Positions 40,931 through 50,797 of a stretch of 64,000 bases of DNA are shown here, piece after piece. Where the stretch lies: NCBI RefSeq assembly GCF_000687935.1, contig NZ_JHZZ01000001.1, forward strand, positions 1,426,001 through 1,490,000, given 5' to 3'. A program made the position numbers and the translations under genes. Within the stretch, counting starts at the first letter, position 1, and each line of letters starts with the position of its first letter. The stretch is from Polaribacter sp. Hel_I_88 (GTDB taxonomy: Bacteria; Bacteroidota; Bacteroidia; Flavobacteriales; Flavobacteriaceae). The notes beneath the pieces were generated by a model. It saw only the letters and a list, made by a program, of their open reading frames with translations, was not told where the DNA came from and did no database searches.

Positions 40931-43648
40931 ATGATAAAAAAGATTTTATTTGTAGCATTTATAGCTTTCGGAAGTCTTGCTATGGTTGGGCAAACTACAA
41001 TAACAGGAACCGTTAAAGATGCTAATACAGGAGAGACTCTTCCTGGAGCAAACATTAAAGTTGCTAATAAATCTGTTGGTACTACAACAGATTTTGACGG
41101 AAATTTTGAGTTAAAAGTTACAGACAACCCACCTTTTACATTAGAAATATCTATGTTAGGGTTTCAAATGAAAGAGGTTGAGATTACTAAAAAAAATCAA
41201 AGAATAGAGGTAACTTTAGAAGAGAACGCAACTTCTTTAGATGAGATTGTAGTATCTGCATCAAGAACGCCTGAACGTGTTATGGAATCTCCAGTAACCA
41301 TTGAAAGAATGGATGCTAGATCTATAAAAAACACAACTTCACCTTCATTTTACGATGGATTAGAAAATTTAAAAGGTGTAGATGTAAATACAAACAGTTT
41401 AACATTTAAATCTGTAAACACTAGAGGTTTTGCAACATTCGCAAATACACGTTTTATGCAGTTAGTAGATGGGATGGATAATTCATCTCCTGCATTAAAC
41501 TTTGCAATTGGAAACCTTTTAGGAATGTCTGAATTAGATGTGAATACTGTAGAATTATTACCAGGAGCATCTTCTGCTCTTTATGGTGCAAACGCATTTA
41601 ATGGTATTATGTTTATGACAAGTAGAAGTCCTTTTAACGATCAAGGAATTAGTTTTTCTTATAAACAAGGAGTTACTACACAAGAAGCAGCAGGAACAAA
41701 TGAAGTGTATGATGTTAATATTAGAATGGCATATGCTTTCTCAGAAAAACTTGCAGCAAAAGCAACATTAGCATACTTACAAGGTACAGAGTGGTTTGCT
41801 ACAGACCATAGAAATACTAGAAATGGAGAATATGCTCCTGGAGACAGGTCTTTAAACGATTATGATGGTTTAAATGTGTATGGAGATGAAGTTGCTACAA
41901 ATTTAGGTGGAGCTGTTGGAAGAGTTAGTAGAACAGGTTATGAAGAGCAAGATTTAATGCTAGATTATGAAGCAAAAAGTGTAAAATTAAATACAGCTTT
42001 GCATTATAGACCTTTTGGAGATGACAGATTGGAAGTAATTTTTAACTCTAAATTTGGAACAGGGAATACTATTTATCAAGGTGCAAACAGATACAATATT
42101 AGAGACTTTTATTTAGCGCAACAAAAATTAGAGGTTAGAGGTAAAAACTTTTTTGTAAGAGGATATGTTACTACTGAAGATGCAGGTAATTCTTATGATT
42201 CACGTTTCGCAGCTATTAACATTAATAGAAGATGGAAATCTGACCAAGACTGGTTTACACAATATGCAGGGACTTATTTAGTAACAGGTTCTCATCAAGC
42301 AGCAAGAGCAGCAGCAGATACTGGGCGTTTAATTCCAGGAACTCCTGGGTTTAAAGCAGCTTTTGATGAAGTTACTGCAGACCCAAATTTAGCAACAGGT
42401 GCAAGATTTCAAGATCAAACAAAATTATATCATGGAGATGTAAACTACAATTTTCAAGATGTTATTGAGTGGGCAGAATTCCAAGTTGGTGGTTCTTATA
42501 GAAGATATTCATTAAATTCTAATGGAAGTATTTTTACTGATAATGATGGTCCTATTGATTATGATGAATATGGAGTGTACACACAAATGCAAAAGAAATT
42601 TTTAGAAGACGATCGTTTAAAATTAACAGCTTCTGTTCGTTATGACAAAGCACAAAATTTTGATGGTAACTTTTCACCAAGAGTTTCTTTGGCTTATGCA
42701 GGAGGAGAAAATAAAAATGATAACTTTAGAGCATCTTTTCAAAAAGGATTTAGAAACCCAACAACACAAGATCAATATATTGGTTTAGATGCAGGTGCAG
42801 CAATTTTAGTAGGTTCTGCTCCAGACAACTTAGACAGGTATACAAGTACACCTTTACCAGTAAGTACAGCAGGTCAAGTAATTTTAGGAAGCCAAACAAC
42901 TACTTTATCTGGTAGATTGGCTTATGAGAATTCTTTTGCAGCAAGTTCTGTTCAGGCAGGTGCTCCAACAGCATCTAGTGCTCCATTGGTAAAACCAGAA
43001 GAAGTTACTGCTTTCGAATTAGGATATAGAGGTTTAATAAATGCAGGAGATTCTAGAATAACTTTAGATGTAAGTGCATATTATAATCAATATAACGACT
43101 TTATTTCTGCTAAGAACGTTTTAGTTCCTTTCTATGGAACTGTTGGAGATAATAGTTTATCTCTTTTAGCACTTCAAAATGGAGATTTTAAAGCGTTTCA
43201 AGTATACACAAATACGAGTGCAGATATAAATTCTTATGGAGCGTCATTAGGATTAAATACAAAGGTTTTTAATGGTTTTGATTTAGGATTAAATTACACC
43301 TATGCTAAATTTGATTTTGATCAAGCATCAGATCCAGATTTTGAAGCAGGTTTTAACACACCAGAGCATAAAGTAAAAATTCAATTTGGTAAAACAGATT
43401 TATTTGAAAACTTTGGTTTTAACATAAATGCAAGATGGCAAAATGAGTTTTTATGGGAATCTACTTTCTTAGATGCAACAGTAGATGCAAGAACTGTATT
43501 AGATGCACAAATTAACTATACTGTACCAGCTTGGAAATCTACTTTTAAATTAGGAGGTGCAAATTTAGGTGGACAAGAATATTTTAGTGCGCCAGGAGTT
43601 GGAGCTATAGGTTCTCAGTATTACCTTTCTTGGTCAATTAATAATTAA
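40931..43648 (+). CDS. TonB-dependent outer-membrane receptor with carboxypeptidase-like N-domain
   Basis: A 905-residue outer-membrane receptor. Signal peptide MIKKILFVAFIAFGSLAMVGQ is followed by a CarboxypepD_reg domain (TITGTVKDANTGETLPGANIKV, about 22-100), the TonB box/plug (LDEIVVSASRTPERVMESPVTIERMD and RGFATFANTRFMQLVDGMDNS), and a 22-stranded barrel ending YYLSWSINN. It moves a large ligand across the outer membrane using TonB energy. It lies 18 bases before an SGNH-hydrolase lipoprotein; no SusD is present, so this is not a typical polysaccharide locus. The ligand is unknown, perhaps a lipid or acylated molecule. Confidence 0.93.
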   Translation: MIKKILFVAFIAFGSLAMVGQTTITGTVKDANTGETLPGANIKVANKSVGTTTDFDGNFELKVTDNPPFTLEISMLGFQMKEVEITKKNQRIEVTLEENATSLDEIVVSASRTPERVMESPVTIERMDARSIKNTTSPSFYDGLENLKGVDVNTNSLTFKSVNTRGFATFANTRFMQLVDGMDNSSPALNFAIGNLLGMSELDVNTVELLPGASSALYGANAFNGIMFMTSRSPFNDQGISFSYKQGVTTQEAAGTNEVYDVNIRMAYAFSEKLAAKATLAYLQGTEWFATDHRNTRNGEYAPGDRSLNDYDGLNVYGDEVATNLGGAVGRVSRTGYEEQDLMLDYEAKSVKLNTALHYRPFGDDRLEVIFNSKFGTGNTIYQGANRYNIRDFYLAQQKLEVRGKNFFVRGYVTTEDAGNSYDSRFAAININRRWKSDQDWFTQYAGTYLVTGSHQAARAAADTGRLIPGTPGFKAAFDEVTADPNLATGARFQDQTKLYHGDVNYNFQDVIEWAEFQVGGSYRRYSLNSNGSIFTDNDGPIDYDEYGVYTQMQKKFLEDDRLKLTASVRYDKAQNFDGNFSPRVSLAYAGGENKNDNFRASFQKGFRNPTTQDQYIGLDAGAAILVGSAPDNLDRYTSTPLPVSTAGQVILGSQTTTLSGRLAYENSFAASSVQAGAPTASSAPLVKPEEVTAFELGYRGLINAGDSRITLDVSAYYNQYNDFISAKNVLVPFYGTVGDNSLSLLALQNGDFKAFQVYTNTSADINSYGASLGLNTKVFNGFDLGLNYTYAKFDFDQASDPDFEAGFNTPEHKVKIQFGKTDLFENFGFNINARWQNEFLWESTFLDATVDARTVLDAQINYTVPAWKSTFKLGGANLGGQEYFSAPGVGAIGSQYYLSWSINN

Positions 43649-43666
43649 TAAAAAATATATCAATTC

Positions 43667-45205
43667 ATGAAAAATTATAAATATATAGGTTTGTTCCTTT
43701 TATCATTAGGAGTTATCTCTTGTGATGTAAACAACGATTTAGATCCAATTTTAGAAGAAACAGGGCCAGTAGTACAATTAAACACAAACGGATTAGATTT
43801 TTCTAGTTATGTTTCTGTAGGAGCTTCTTTTACTGCAGGTTTTACAGACAATGCATTATTTATTCAAGCACAAGAAAATTCATTTCCAAACATACTAGCA
43901 GGTAAGTTTAGTACAGATTTTTCTCAACCTTTAATGAATGATAATATTGGTGGTTTGTTATTAGGTGGAAACGTAATTCAAGGACCTAGACTTTATTTTA
44001 ATGGTGCAGGACCAACAGGATTAATGGCAACACCAACTACTGAGGTTACAACTTCTGTTGCTGGTAACTTGAATAATTTTGGTGTTCCAGGTGCTAAAAG
44101 TTTTCATTTTGTTGCTCCAGGTTATGGTAGTTTACAGGCACTACAGTTAGGGAGAGCAAATCCTTATTTTGTAAGGATGGCTTCAGGTGCTAATGCAACT
44201 GTTTTAGGAGATGCTATGGCTCAAAGTCCAACATTTTTTACCTTATCAGAAATTGGTGGTAATGATGTTTTAGGTTATGCTACTTCTGGTGGTTCTGGAG
44301 TAGATCAAACAGGAAATATTGATCCAAGTACTTATGGTCAATCAGATATTACAGATCCAAATGTATTTGCGAGTGTTTTTAGCAGTATGGTTACAACATT
44401 AACTAGTGGTGGTGCAAAAGGAGTTGTTGCCAATGTTCCTTACATTACAAATTTAGCTCATTTTACAACTGTACCTTTTAATCCAGTTCCTTTAGATGCT
44501 GCAACAGCAACTCAATTAAATAGCCAATTGTTAGGGCCAGTAATTCAAATTTTAACTGCTTTGGGGCAGCCAGATAGAATTTCTTTGCTTGAGGCATCTA
44601 GCAGTAATAAGTTACTTTTAAGAGACGAAAATCTTACAGATTTTTCAGCACAAATTTCTGGAGCATTACAACAAGCTGGAGTATCTGCTGCTCAAGCACA
44701 ATTAATGGGAAGTTTATATGGACAAGCAAGACATGCAACTTCAGCAGATTTATTTGTATTGCCATTATCTAGTCTAATAGGTACTTCTAAAGCAAACATC
44801 CCAGCACCATTTAATACAATAGGTGTTACGTATCCTTTAGATGATAATTTAGCATTAACACCACAAGAACAATTAGCAATTAAAACTGCTACAGATGCTT
44901 ACAATACAACTATAGCAGCTGTTGCAAGTGCAAACCCTAATGTTGCTTTGGTAGATTTTAAAGGTCTTTTAGAGCAATCAGCTAACGGTATTGCTTTTGA
45001 TCGTTATACATTAACGACAAATTTAGTTACTGGTGGTTTAATTAGCTTAGATGGTATTCATTTAACAGGTAGAGGATATGCTTTAATGGCTAACAAAATT
45101 ATGGAAGCTATGGACGCAGAATTCGGTACTAATTTTACAATTGCTACAAATGGTTTAGCGAAAGCAGATGATCATCCAACAAACTACTCACCAGCATTGA
45201 GATAG
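43667..45205 (+). CDS. SGNH/GDSL hydrolase-like surface lipoprotein
   Basis: A 512-residue lipoprotein (signal YKYIGLFLLSLGVISCD; lipobox Cys19). SGNH blocks are visible: block I YVSVGASFTAGF with the probable nucleophile Ser54 (GDSL degenerate to GASF), block III GGNDVLGYA, and block V DGIHLTGRGY with the Asp-His pair. These suggest an esterase or lipase exposed at the cell surface. It shares an operon with a TonB receptor 18 bases upstream, as if the pair captured and cut an ester-containing ligand. A strong terminator follows. Confidence 0.82.
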   Translation: MKNYKYIGLFLLSLGVISCDVNNDLDPILEETGPVVQLNTNGLDFSSYVSVGASFTAGFTDNALFIQAQENSFPNILAGKFSTDFSQPLMNDNIGGLLLGGNVIQGPRLYFNGAGPTGLMATPTTEVTTSVAGNLNNFGVPGAKSFHFVAPGYGSLQALQLGRANPYFVRMASGANATVLGDAMAQSPTFFTLSEIGGNDVLGYATSGGSGVDQTGNIDPSTYGQSDITDPNVFASVFSSMVTTLTSGGAKGVVANVPYITNLAHFTTVPFNPVPLDAATATQLNSQLLGPVIQILTALGQPDRISLLEASSSNKLLLRDENLTDFSAQISGALQQAGVSAAQAQLMGSLYGQARHATSADLFVLPLSSLIGTSKANIPAPFNTIGVTYPLDDNLALTPQEQLAIKTATDAYNTTIAAVASANPNVALVDFKGLLEQSANGIAFDRYTLTTNLVTGGLISLDGIHLTGRGYALMANKIMEAMDAEFGTNFTIATNGLAKADDHPTNYSPALR

Positions 45206-45228
45206 TAATATTATATTATAGAAAACAA

Positions 45229-45259
45229 AAAAGGTTGAGAATTTAATTCTCAACCTTTT
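45229..45259 (+). terminator. Terminator after the TonB receptor/SGNH operon
   Basis: AAGGTTGAGAATT pairs with AATTCTCAACCTT, with an A-run before and T-run after; also serves as a terminator for the converging sufS gene. Confidence 0.88.
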
Positions 45260-45281
45260 TTTATTTTAAAAAATCTAGCTT

Positions 45282-46496
45282 TTATAAAAGCATCATTTTT
45301 GCTCTTTTAACACCAGCAACTAAAACATCGATTTCTTCTTTTGTATTATAAAAAGAAAAAGAAGCTCTTACTGTTCCTGGTATTTTATAATAATCCATAA
45401 TAGGTTGTGCACAATGATGCCCTGTTCTAACAGCAATGCCTAATTTATCTAAAATTGCTCCCATATCATAAGGGTGAACTCCATCAATATTAAATGAAAT
45501 AACCGCTGTTTTTTTGTTTGACGTTCCATATATTTTAAGACCCTCAATTTTTAGTAATTCTTGGGTTCCATAGTTTAAAAGTTCGTCTTCGTACTTGGCA
45601 ATAGTATCAAAACCGACAGAATTCATATAATCTAAAGCTGCACCAAAGGCAATTCCTCCGCAAATATTTGGAGTTCCAGCTTCAAATTTATGAGGTAAAC
45701 CTGCATAGGTTGTTTTTTTGAAAGATACAGTAGCAATCATTTCTCCTCCACCTTGATAAGGAGGTAATTTCTCTAACCATTCTTGTTTTCCATATAGAAA
45801 TCCAACACCTGTTGGCCCACATAATTTATGAGCAGAAGCTACATAAAAATCAGCATCTAAAGCTTGGACATCTGGTTTGATGTGTGGAGTTGCTTGAGCA
45901 CCGTCAATTAAAACAGCAGCACCAACTTTGTGAGCAGCTTCTATTATTTCTTCAATTGGGTTTACTGTTCCTAAAGCATTAGAAACATGGTTACAAAAAA
46001 CTAATTTCGTTTTATCGTTTAAAAGTTGATGATACGTTTCCATATCTAAAGAGCCTTCCTCATTCATAGGAATTACTTTTAAAATAGCACCCGTTTTTTC
46101 GCATAACATTTGCCAAGGAACAATGTTTGAGTGATGCTCTAAAGCAGATACAATTAACTCATCACCTTTTTGTAAAAGAGATTCAAAACCAGCAGCTACA
46201 ATGTTTATACTATGTGTGGTTCCTGCAGTTAAAATAATTTCGTATGTTTCTTTTGCATTAAAATGTTTTTGTACTTTAATACGTGCTTCTTCATATTTAT
46301 CAGTTGCTTCTTGACTTAACGTATGCACTCCTCTATGAATATTTGAGTTGTAGTTACTATAATAATCAACAATTGTATCGATTACAATTTGAGGCGTTTG
46401 TGAAGTGGCAGCATTATCAAAATATACCAAAGGTTTTCCGTGAACTGTTCTTTTTAGGATGGGAAAGTCTTCTCTTATTTTATCAATATTCAACAT
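45282..46496 (-). CDS. sufS: Cysteine desulfurase SufS
   Basis: PLP enzyme of 404 residues from ATG 46496 (MLNIDKIREDFPILKRTVHGKPLVYFDNAATSQTP); a TTG three codons earlier is less likely. PLP is bound by Lys224 (SAHKLCGPTGVGF), and the mobile catalytic loop cysteine is Cys362 (TGHHCAQP). It removes sulfur from cysteine for Fe-S cluster assembly by SufBCD, usually with SufE, which is not in this window. It belongs to the suf region but is separated from sufD by two genes on the other strand and one small membrane protein gene. Confidence 0.93.
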   Translation of the reverse strand: MLNIDKIREDFPILKRTVHGKPLVYFDNAATSQTPQIVIDTIVDYYSNYNSNIHRGVHTLSQEATDKYEEARIKVQKHFNAKETYEIILTAGTTHSINIVAAGFESLLQKGDELIVSALEHHSNIVPWQMLCEKTGAILKVIPMNEEGSLDMETYHQLLNDKTKLVFCNHVSNALGTVNPIEEIIEAAHKVGAAVLIDGAQATPHIKPDVQALDADFYVASAHKLCGPTGVGFLYGKQEWLEKLPPYQGGGEMIATVSFKKTTYAGLPHKFEAGTPNICGGIAFGAALDYMNSVGFDTIAKYEDELLNYGTQELLKIEGLKIYGTSNKKTAVISFNIDGVHPYDMGAILDKLGIAVRTGHHCAQPIMDYYKIPGTVRASFSFYNTKEEIDVLVAGVKRAKMMLL

Positions 46497-46514
46497 AAAA
46501 ATCAATTTAAGTTA

Positions 46515-46522
46515 CAAAGATA
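46515..46522 (-). promoter_or_regulatory. Putative -7 box for sufS
   Basis: TATCTTTG on the minus strand (46522-46515), matching TAnnTTTG, 18 bases before the ATG. Suggests sufS has its own promoter. Confidence 0.45.
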
Positions 46523-46594
46523 AAGGTTGATTGTTGAAACGTGTAAAATTCTCAATATGATTTTCTTATTTTTACATTATTAAAACCACTTTAC

Positions 46595-47920
46595 ATGAAG
46601 ATTTTTAAAAGAATTGTACTTTTAGTATTGGTAATTATAACTATTGCTGTTGTTTATAATTATCCTAAGTTAAATATGATTGCAGGCTATGCAGCTAAAA
46701 GCGCGGCTTCCTCTGTTTATTTGGCAGATAGAACTTTAGCTTTTACTAACAAAACAGACAATAATTTTTCTCCCATAAATTTAGCTGAGAGTAAAGTTAA
46801 TAAACCTGAAAAGTGGGCATCTTCGAGTGTTTTTGGTTTATTAACTAGAAAAGCCTTTTACAGAGAAGGTTTAGGAACGGTTTTGGCAATTGATGAGGAT
46901 GATTTAAACAAAACTTATTTAACTCCAATGAGAGCAGTTGCAGATAATCCAACTCCTTATCCTTATGGAAATGCGCCACAAAAAGATACGGTTTTTGCTA
47001 ATGTTGATTATCAAAAAATAAATGAGACTTTAGAGGTTTTATTTGATTCTGTGAACCAAACTAGGGGAGCAGTTGTGGTTTATAAAAATCAAATTATTGC
47101 AGAAAAATATGCAGAAGGTTTTGATGAGAATTCTAAAATTTTAGGCTGGTCTATGACCAAAAGTATTGTGAGTACGTTGTTTGGAATTTTAGAACATCAA
47201 CAAAAAATGGATGTTTACAAAAAAACGAATTTTGAGGAATGGAAAAATGATGACAGAAACCAAATAACCATCCATAACTTGTTACAAATGAATTCTGGCT
47301 TGGAATGGGATGAAAATTATGAGGAAATTTCTGACGTAACAAAAATGTTATTTCTGGAAAGAGATATGACCAAAAGCCAAATTAGAAAACCTTTGGCAGG
47401 CAAACCAAATGAAAGCTGGTATTACTCTTCAGGAACCACAAATTTATTATCAGGAATTTTAAGAAATCAATTTAAAACACACCAAGAATATTTGGATTTT
47501 TGGTACACGGATTTAATCGATAAAATTGGCATGAATTCTATGACCATAGAAACCGATTTAGCTGGCAATTACGTAGGTTCTTCTTATGCTTGGGCAACTC
47601 CAAGAGATTGGGCAAAATTAGGACTACTGTATTTAAATAATGGAATCTGGAATGGAGAACAACTTTTTACGGAAGATTGGATAAAATACGCTACAGAACC
47701 AACTCCAACTTCCGATGGTTGGTATGGAGCACAAATTTGGTTAAATGCAGGTAAAAGGTATCCAAATGTGCCAGAAAACATGTACTTCTTTAGTGGATAT
47801 CAGGGTCAGAATGTTTTTATATTACCAGATGAAGATTTGGTAATTGTAAGAATGGGTTTAACCAAAAATGCAGATGTAGATGCTTTGTTGAGTGGTATTA
47901 TTTCGTCAATTAAAAGATAA
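46595..47920 (+). CDS. Serine hydrolase, class C beta-lactamase fold
   Basis: A 441-residue protein with an N-terminal membrane anchor or uncleaved signal (VLLVLVIITIAVVYNY). The nucleophile motif SxxK is Ser186-M-T-Lys189 (GWSMTKSIVS), and YYSSGTTNLLSG supplies the Tyr motif; the family's C-terminal active-site box is less clear. Such periplasmic enzymes act as esterases, peptidases or penicillin-binding-like proteins; true beta-lactamase activity is not implied. It overlaps a small lipoprotein gene by 1 base. Confidence 0.85.
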   Translation: MKIFKRIVLLVLVIITIAVVYNYPKLNMIAGYAAKSAASSVYLADRTLAFTNKTDNNFSPINLAESKVNKPEKWASSSVFGLLTRKAFYREGLGTVLAIDEDDLNKTYLTPMRAVADNPTPYPYGNAPQKDTVFANVDYQKINETLEVLFDSVNQTRGAVVVYKNQIIAEKYAEGFDENSKILGWSMTKSIVSTLFGILEHQQKMDVYKKTNFEEWKNDDRNQITIHNLLQMNSGLEWDENYEEISDVTKMLFLERDMTKSQIRKPLAGKPNESWYYSSGTTNLLSGILRNQFKTHQEYLDFWYTDLIDKIGMNSMTIETDLAGNYVGSSYAWATPRDWAKLGLLYLNNGIWNGEQLFTEDWIKYATEPTPTSDGWYGAQIWLNAGKRYPNVPENMYFFSGYQGQNVFILPDEDLVIVRMGLTKNADVDALLSGIISSIKR

Positions 47921-48279
47921 TGAGACTTATTAGCGTCATAATTCTATTACTTTTTGCTTCTTGTAATTCTAACATTAAATTCAATGCTGAAAAATGGTCT
48001 TATTATGAATCAGGAGTAATTGGAGGTGATAGAGAAAAAATGTTAGATGACTTAACAAATAATATTATAAAACCATTTAAAACATGGAAGAGAGAAATTG
48101 ATTCTTTGATTGGTAGGCCAGAAAAAATAAGTAAATTAGATAGTTCTTTAGTTTATTTAGTGACTGAAAAATATGGATGGAATATTGATCCTGAAGGATA
48201 TGTTTATTTGAAATTATTCTTTAATAGAGATTCAATTGTGCAACATTGGGCTATAGAAGAAACAACTTTTAATCCATAA
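47920..48279 (+). CDS. Small hypothetical lipoprotein
   Basis: A 119-residue lipoprotein (signal MRLISVIILLLFASCNSN; Cys15). The mature part has GGDREKMLDDLTNNIIKPFKTWKREIDSLIGRPEKISKLD and ends in beta strands (GYVYLKLFFNRDSIVQHWAIEETTF). No known motif. It is translationally coupled to the serine hydrolase (1-base overlap), so both probably act together in the envelope. A terminator follows directly. Confidence 0.62.
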   Translation: MRLISVIILLLFASCNSNIKFNAEKWSYYESGVIGGDREKMLDDLTNNIIKPFKTWKREIDSLIGRPEKISKLDSSLVYLVTEKYGWNIDPEGYVYLKLFFNRDSIVQHWAIEETTFNP

Positions 48280-48280
48280 A

Positions 48281-48306
48281 AAAACCACTCAAAAAGAGTG
48301 GTTTTT
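48281..48306 (+). terminator. Rho-independent terminator
   Basis: AAAACCACTC, loop AAAAA, GAGTGGTTTTT: 10-bp stem with T-run, right after the small lipoprotein stop; may also end the convergent membrane-protein gene. Confidence 0.88.
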
Positions 48307-48328
48307 GCAATTCTAATATTTTATTTTT

Positions 48329-48532
48329 TTAGCTTTTTCCTTTAATTAAACTTAGTGCAATTGCTGCAATTCCTAAACCAATTGTAATATAAGCGTTTGT
48401 GTTATCTTGAGCTTCTATTAAATCTAAATCTCCAATAGAAACCTGAGTTTCTGGAATTACCATTGCATAAATTCCATATGCTAATAAAATAACACCTACA
48501 ATTAGTAATACTGTTTTTATTGTTTTGTTCAT
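48329..48532 (-). CDS. Small two-helix membrane protein (DUF3185-like)
   Basis: A 67-residue protein with two hydrophobic helices (TVLLIVGVILLAYGIYAMV and AYITIGLGIAAIALSLI) joined by an acidic loop. The layout fits DUF3185-type small membrane proteins, but the family call is weak. Its role is unknown. It lies between sufD and the serine-hydrolase operon on the minus strand. Confidence 0.6.
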   Translation of the reverse strand: MNKTIKTVLLIVGVILLAYGIYAMVIPETQVSIGDLDLIEAQDNTNAYITIGLGIAAIALSLIKGKS

Positions 48533-48618
48533 AATTTGGTTGTTTAATGTGAGTTACAAATGTATGATTTAAAAACAGTTACAATTACCCTTAATAAAAT
48601 AAAGGTTAACTCAATCAA

Positions 48619-49932
48619 TTATAAATCGAAGCCAATTTTTACACCTAATTTATTGGCAATTAATTTGGTAATTCTTGATTTTACTTCAGGAATTTTTACA
48701 CTTTCTAAGACTGTATTTGCAAAAGCAAACATTAATAAAGCTTTTCCTTCTTTTTGTGGAATTCCACGTTGTTGCATGTAAAATAAAGCATCATCATCTA
48801 ATTGACCAATTGTACAGCCATGAGAACATTTTACATCATCAGCAAAAATTTCTAGTTGAGGTTTTGCGTTAATTGTTGCTTTATCACTCACTAAAACATT
48901 GTTGTTTTGCTGATAAGCATTTGTTTTTTGAGCTTCTTTGTTTACAATTACTTTTCCGTTAAAAACTCCTGTAGAACGTTCATCAAAAATACCTTTATAA
49001 TCTTGGTGAGATTCACAATTTGGTTCAATATGATGCACTAAAGTGTGATGATCTACATGTTGTTTTCCTTCAATAATTGTAATTCCTTTCAAAATAGAAT
49101 CTATATGTTCTCCATTTTGATAAAAGTTCAAATTATTTCTGGTGATGTTTCCACCAAAAGAAAAAGTATGCACAGAAACAACACTATTTGATTTTTGATC
49201 TACATACGTATTATCAACAATAGAAGCGTTTAAATCGTCATTCTGAATTTTATAAACATCTACAGTAGAACTTTTTTCAGAAAATATTTCTGTAACTACA
49301 TTCGATAAAACTGCATTCGAAGTTAAACTTTGATGACGTTCTATAATCTGAACATGTGCATTTTCTTCTACTATAATTAAATTACGAGGTTGCGTCATTA
49401 TAGCATCTTCAGAACCAGTTGTAAAATTGATAATTTGAATTGGCTTTTTTACTTCTATATTTTTTGGAATATGAATGTAAGCCCCTTCAATTGCAAAAGC
49501 TGTATTTAAAGACGTTAAATTGTCTTGTTTAGCAACTTTGTTAAAATAGGTATCAATAACTGTTTTGTATTTTGGATTTGATAATGCAGATGACATCAAA
49601 CAAACATCAATCGTATCATGAGTAGTTTCTGATAAAAAAGAACTGTATTTACCATCGATAAAAACAATTTTATACGTGTCTATATCGTGAATAAAGTATT
49701 TTTTAACATCCGCTAATTCTACTGTTACTTCTTTATTCGGAAAAATAGAGAAATCATTTTTCAGGACACTATTTAAGCTTGTGTATTTCCAAGCCTCTAA
49801 CTTTTTAGTAGGAAAACCAACTTTTTCAAAATTCTCTAAAGCTTCAGTTCTAATGTCGTGAATTGCAGAATTTGTGTCTACTTTATCTTCAAAAGCTACG
49901 TAAGAAGTTACTATTTTATCTTTTAATTCCAT
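48619..49932 (-). CDS. sufD: Fe-S cluster scaffold protein SufD
   Basis: A 437-residue cytosolic scaffold. The central beta-helix of the SufB/SufD family is seen in runs such as NLIIVEENAHVQIIERHQSLTS and DHHTLVHHIEPNCESHQDYKGIFDERSTGVFNGK, and the C-terminus has CSHGCTIGQLDDDALFYMQQRGIP. It forms the SufBC2D complex that builds Fe-S clusters. It follows sufC 84 bases downstream on the minus strand; the spacer has AT-rich inverted sequences (ttcaaaattt / aaattttgaa) without a strong terminator. Confidence 0.93.
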   Translation of the reverse strand: MELKDKIVTSYVAFEDKVDTNSAIHDIRTEALENFEKVGFPTKKLEAWKYTSLNSVLKNDFSIFPNKEVTVELADVKKYFIHDIDTYKIVFIDGKYSSFLSETTHDTIDVCLMSSALSNPKYKTVIDTYFNKVAKQDNLTSLNTAFAIEGAYIHIPKNIEVKKPIQIINFTTGSEDAIMTQPRNLIIVEENAHVQIIERHQSLTSNAVLSNVVTEIFSEKSSTVDVYKIQNDDLNASIVDNTYVDQKSNSVVSVHTFSFGGNITRNNLNFYQNGEHIDSILKGITIIEGKQHVDHHTLVHHIEPNCESHQDYKGIFDERSTGVFNGKVIVNKEAQKTNAYQQNNNVLVSDKATINAKPQLEIFADDVKCSHGCTIGQLDDDALFYMQQRGIPQKEGKALLMFAFANTVLESVKIPEVKSRITKLIANKLGVKIGFDL

Positions 49933-50016
49933 CTTTTTTAAGTTTAAAGTTCAAAATTTAGAATTCAAAGTTTATCATCCTTGAACTTAAAATTTTGAAT
50001 TTTGAACAGGAATTGG

Positions 50017-50766
50017 TTATACCAATTCTTGCTTAATCCAATCATATCCTTTTGCTTCTAATTCTAAAGCTAAAGAAGCATCGCCAGTTTTTACAATTTT
50101 ACCATCGTGTAAAACGTGCACAAAATCTGGAACGATATAATCTAACAAACGTTGGTAGTGTGTAATTACAATTACAGCATTGTCTTTAGATTTTAATTTA
50201 TTAACACCATTGGCAACAATACGCAAAGCATCAATATCTAAACCAGAATCAGTTTCATCTAAAATGGCTAATTTTGGCTCTAACATTGCCATTTGAAAGA
50301 TTTCGTTACGTTTTTTTTCTCCTCCAGAAAAACCTTCGTTTAAAGAACGAGATAAAAATTTACGATCTATTTCTAACAATTCAGATTTTTCACGAATCAT
50401 TTTCAACATATCTTTAGCAGGCATGTCTTCTAAACCTTTTGCTTTTCTAGTTTCGTTTATCGCTGTTTTTATAAAGTTAGTCACAGAAACACCAGGAATT
50501 TCTACAGGATATTGAAACGATAAGAAAACACCATTATGCGCTCTTTCTTCTGGAGCAAGCTCGCTAATATCTTCGCCATTTAATTCGATAGTTCCATTTG
50601 TAACTTCGTAATCTTCTTTACCAGCAACAATATTTGCCAAGGTACTTTTACCAGCACCATTTGGACCCATAATTGCATGAACCTCACCAGCTTTTACCTC
50701 TAAATTCAATCCTTTTAAAATTGATTTCTCATCAATTGAAGCGTGTAAATTGTTAATTTTTAACAT
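50017..50766 (-). CDS. sufC: Fe-S cluster assembly ATPase SufC
   Basis: A 249-residue ABC-type ATPase. Walker A is GPNGAGKSTLANIVAG (about 34-49); the SufC signature loop is SRSLNEGFSGGEKKRNEIFQMAMLEPKLAILDETDSGLDIDAL, with SGGEKKR and LDETDSGLD unique to SufC; H-loop VITHYQRL. It is the ATP-hydrolysing part of SufBC2D. It lies between the metallo-hydrolase gene and sufD. Confidence 0.95.
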   Translation of the reverse strand: MLKINNLHASIDEKSILKGLNLEVKAGEVHAIMGPNGAGKSTLANIVAGKEDYEVTNGTIELNGEDISELAPEERAHNGVFLSFQYPVEIPGVSVTNFIKTAINETRKAKGLEDMPAKDMLKMIREKSELLEIDRKFLSRSLNEGFSGGEKKRNEIFQMAMLEPKLAILDETDSGLDIDALRIVANGVNKLKSKDNAVIVITHYQRLLDYIVPDFVHVLHDGKIVKTGDASLALELEAKGYDWIKQELV

Positions 50767-50797
50767 CGTTTTTAAGCTATTTTACTTATAATTATTT

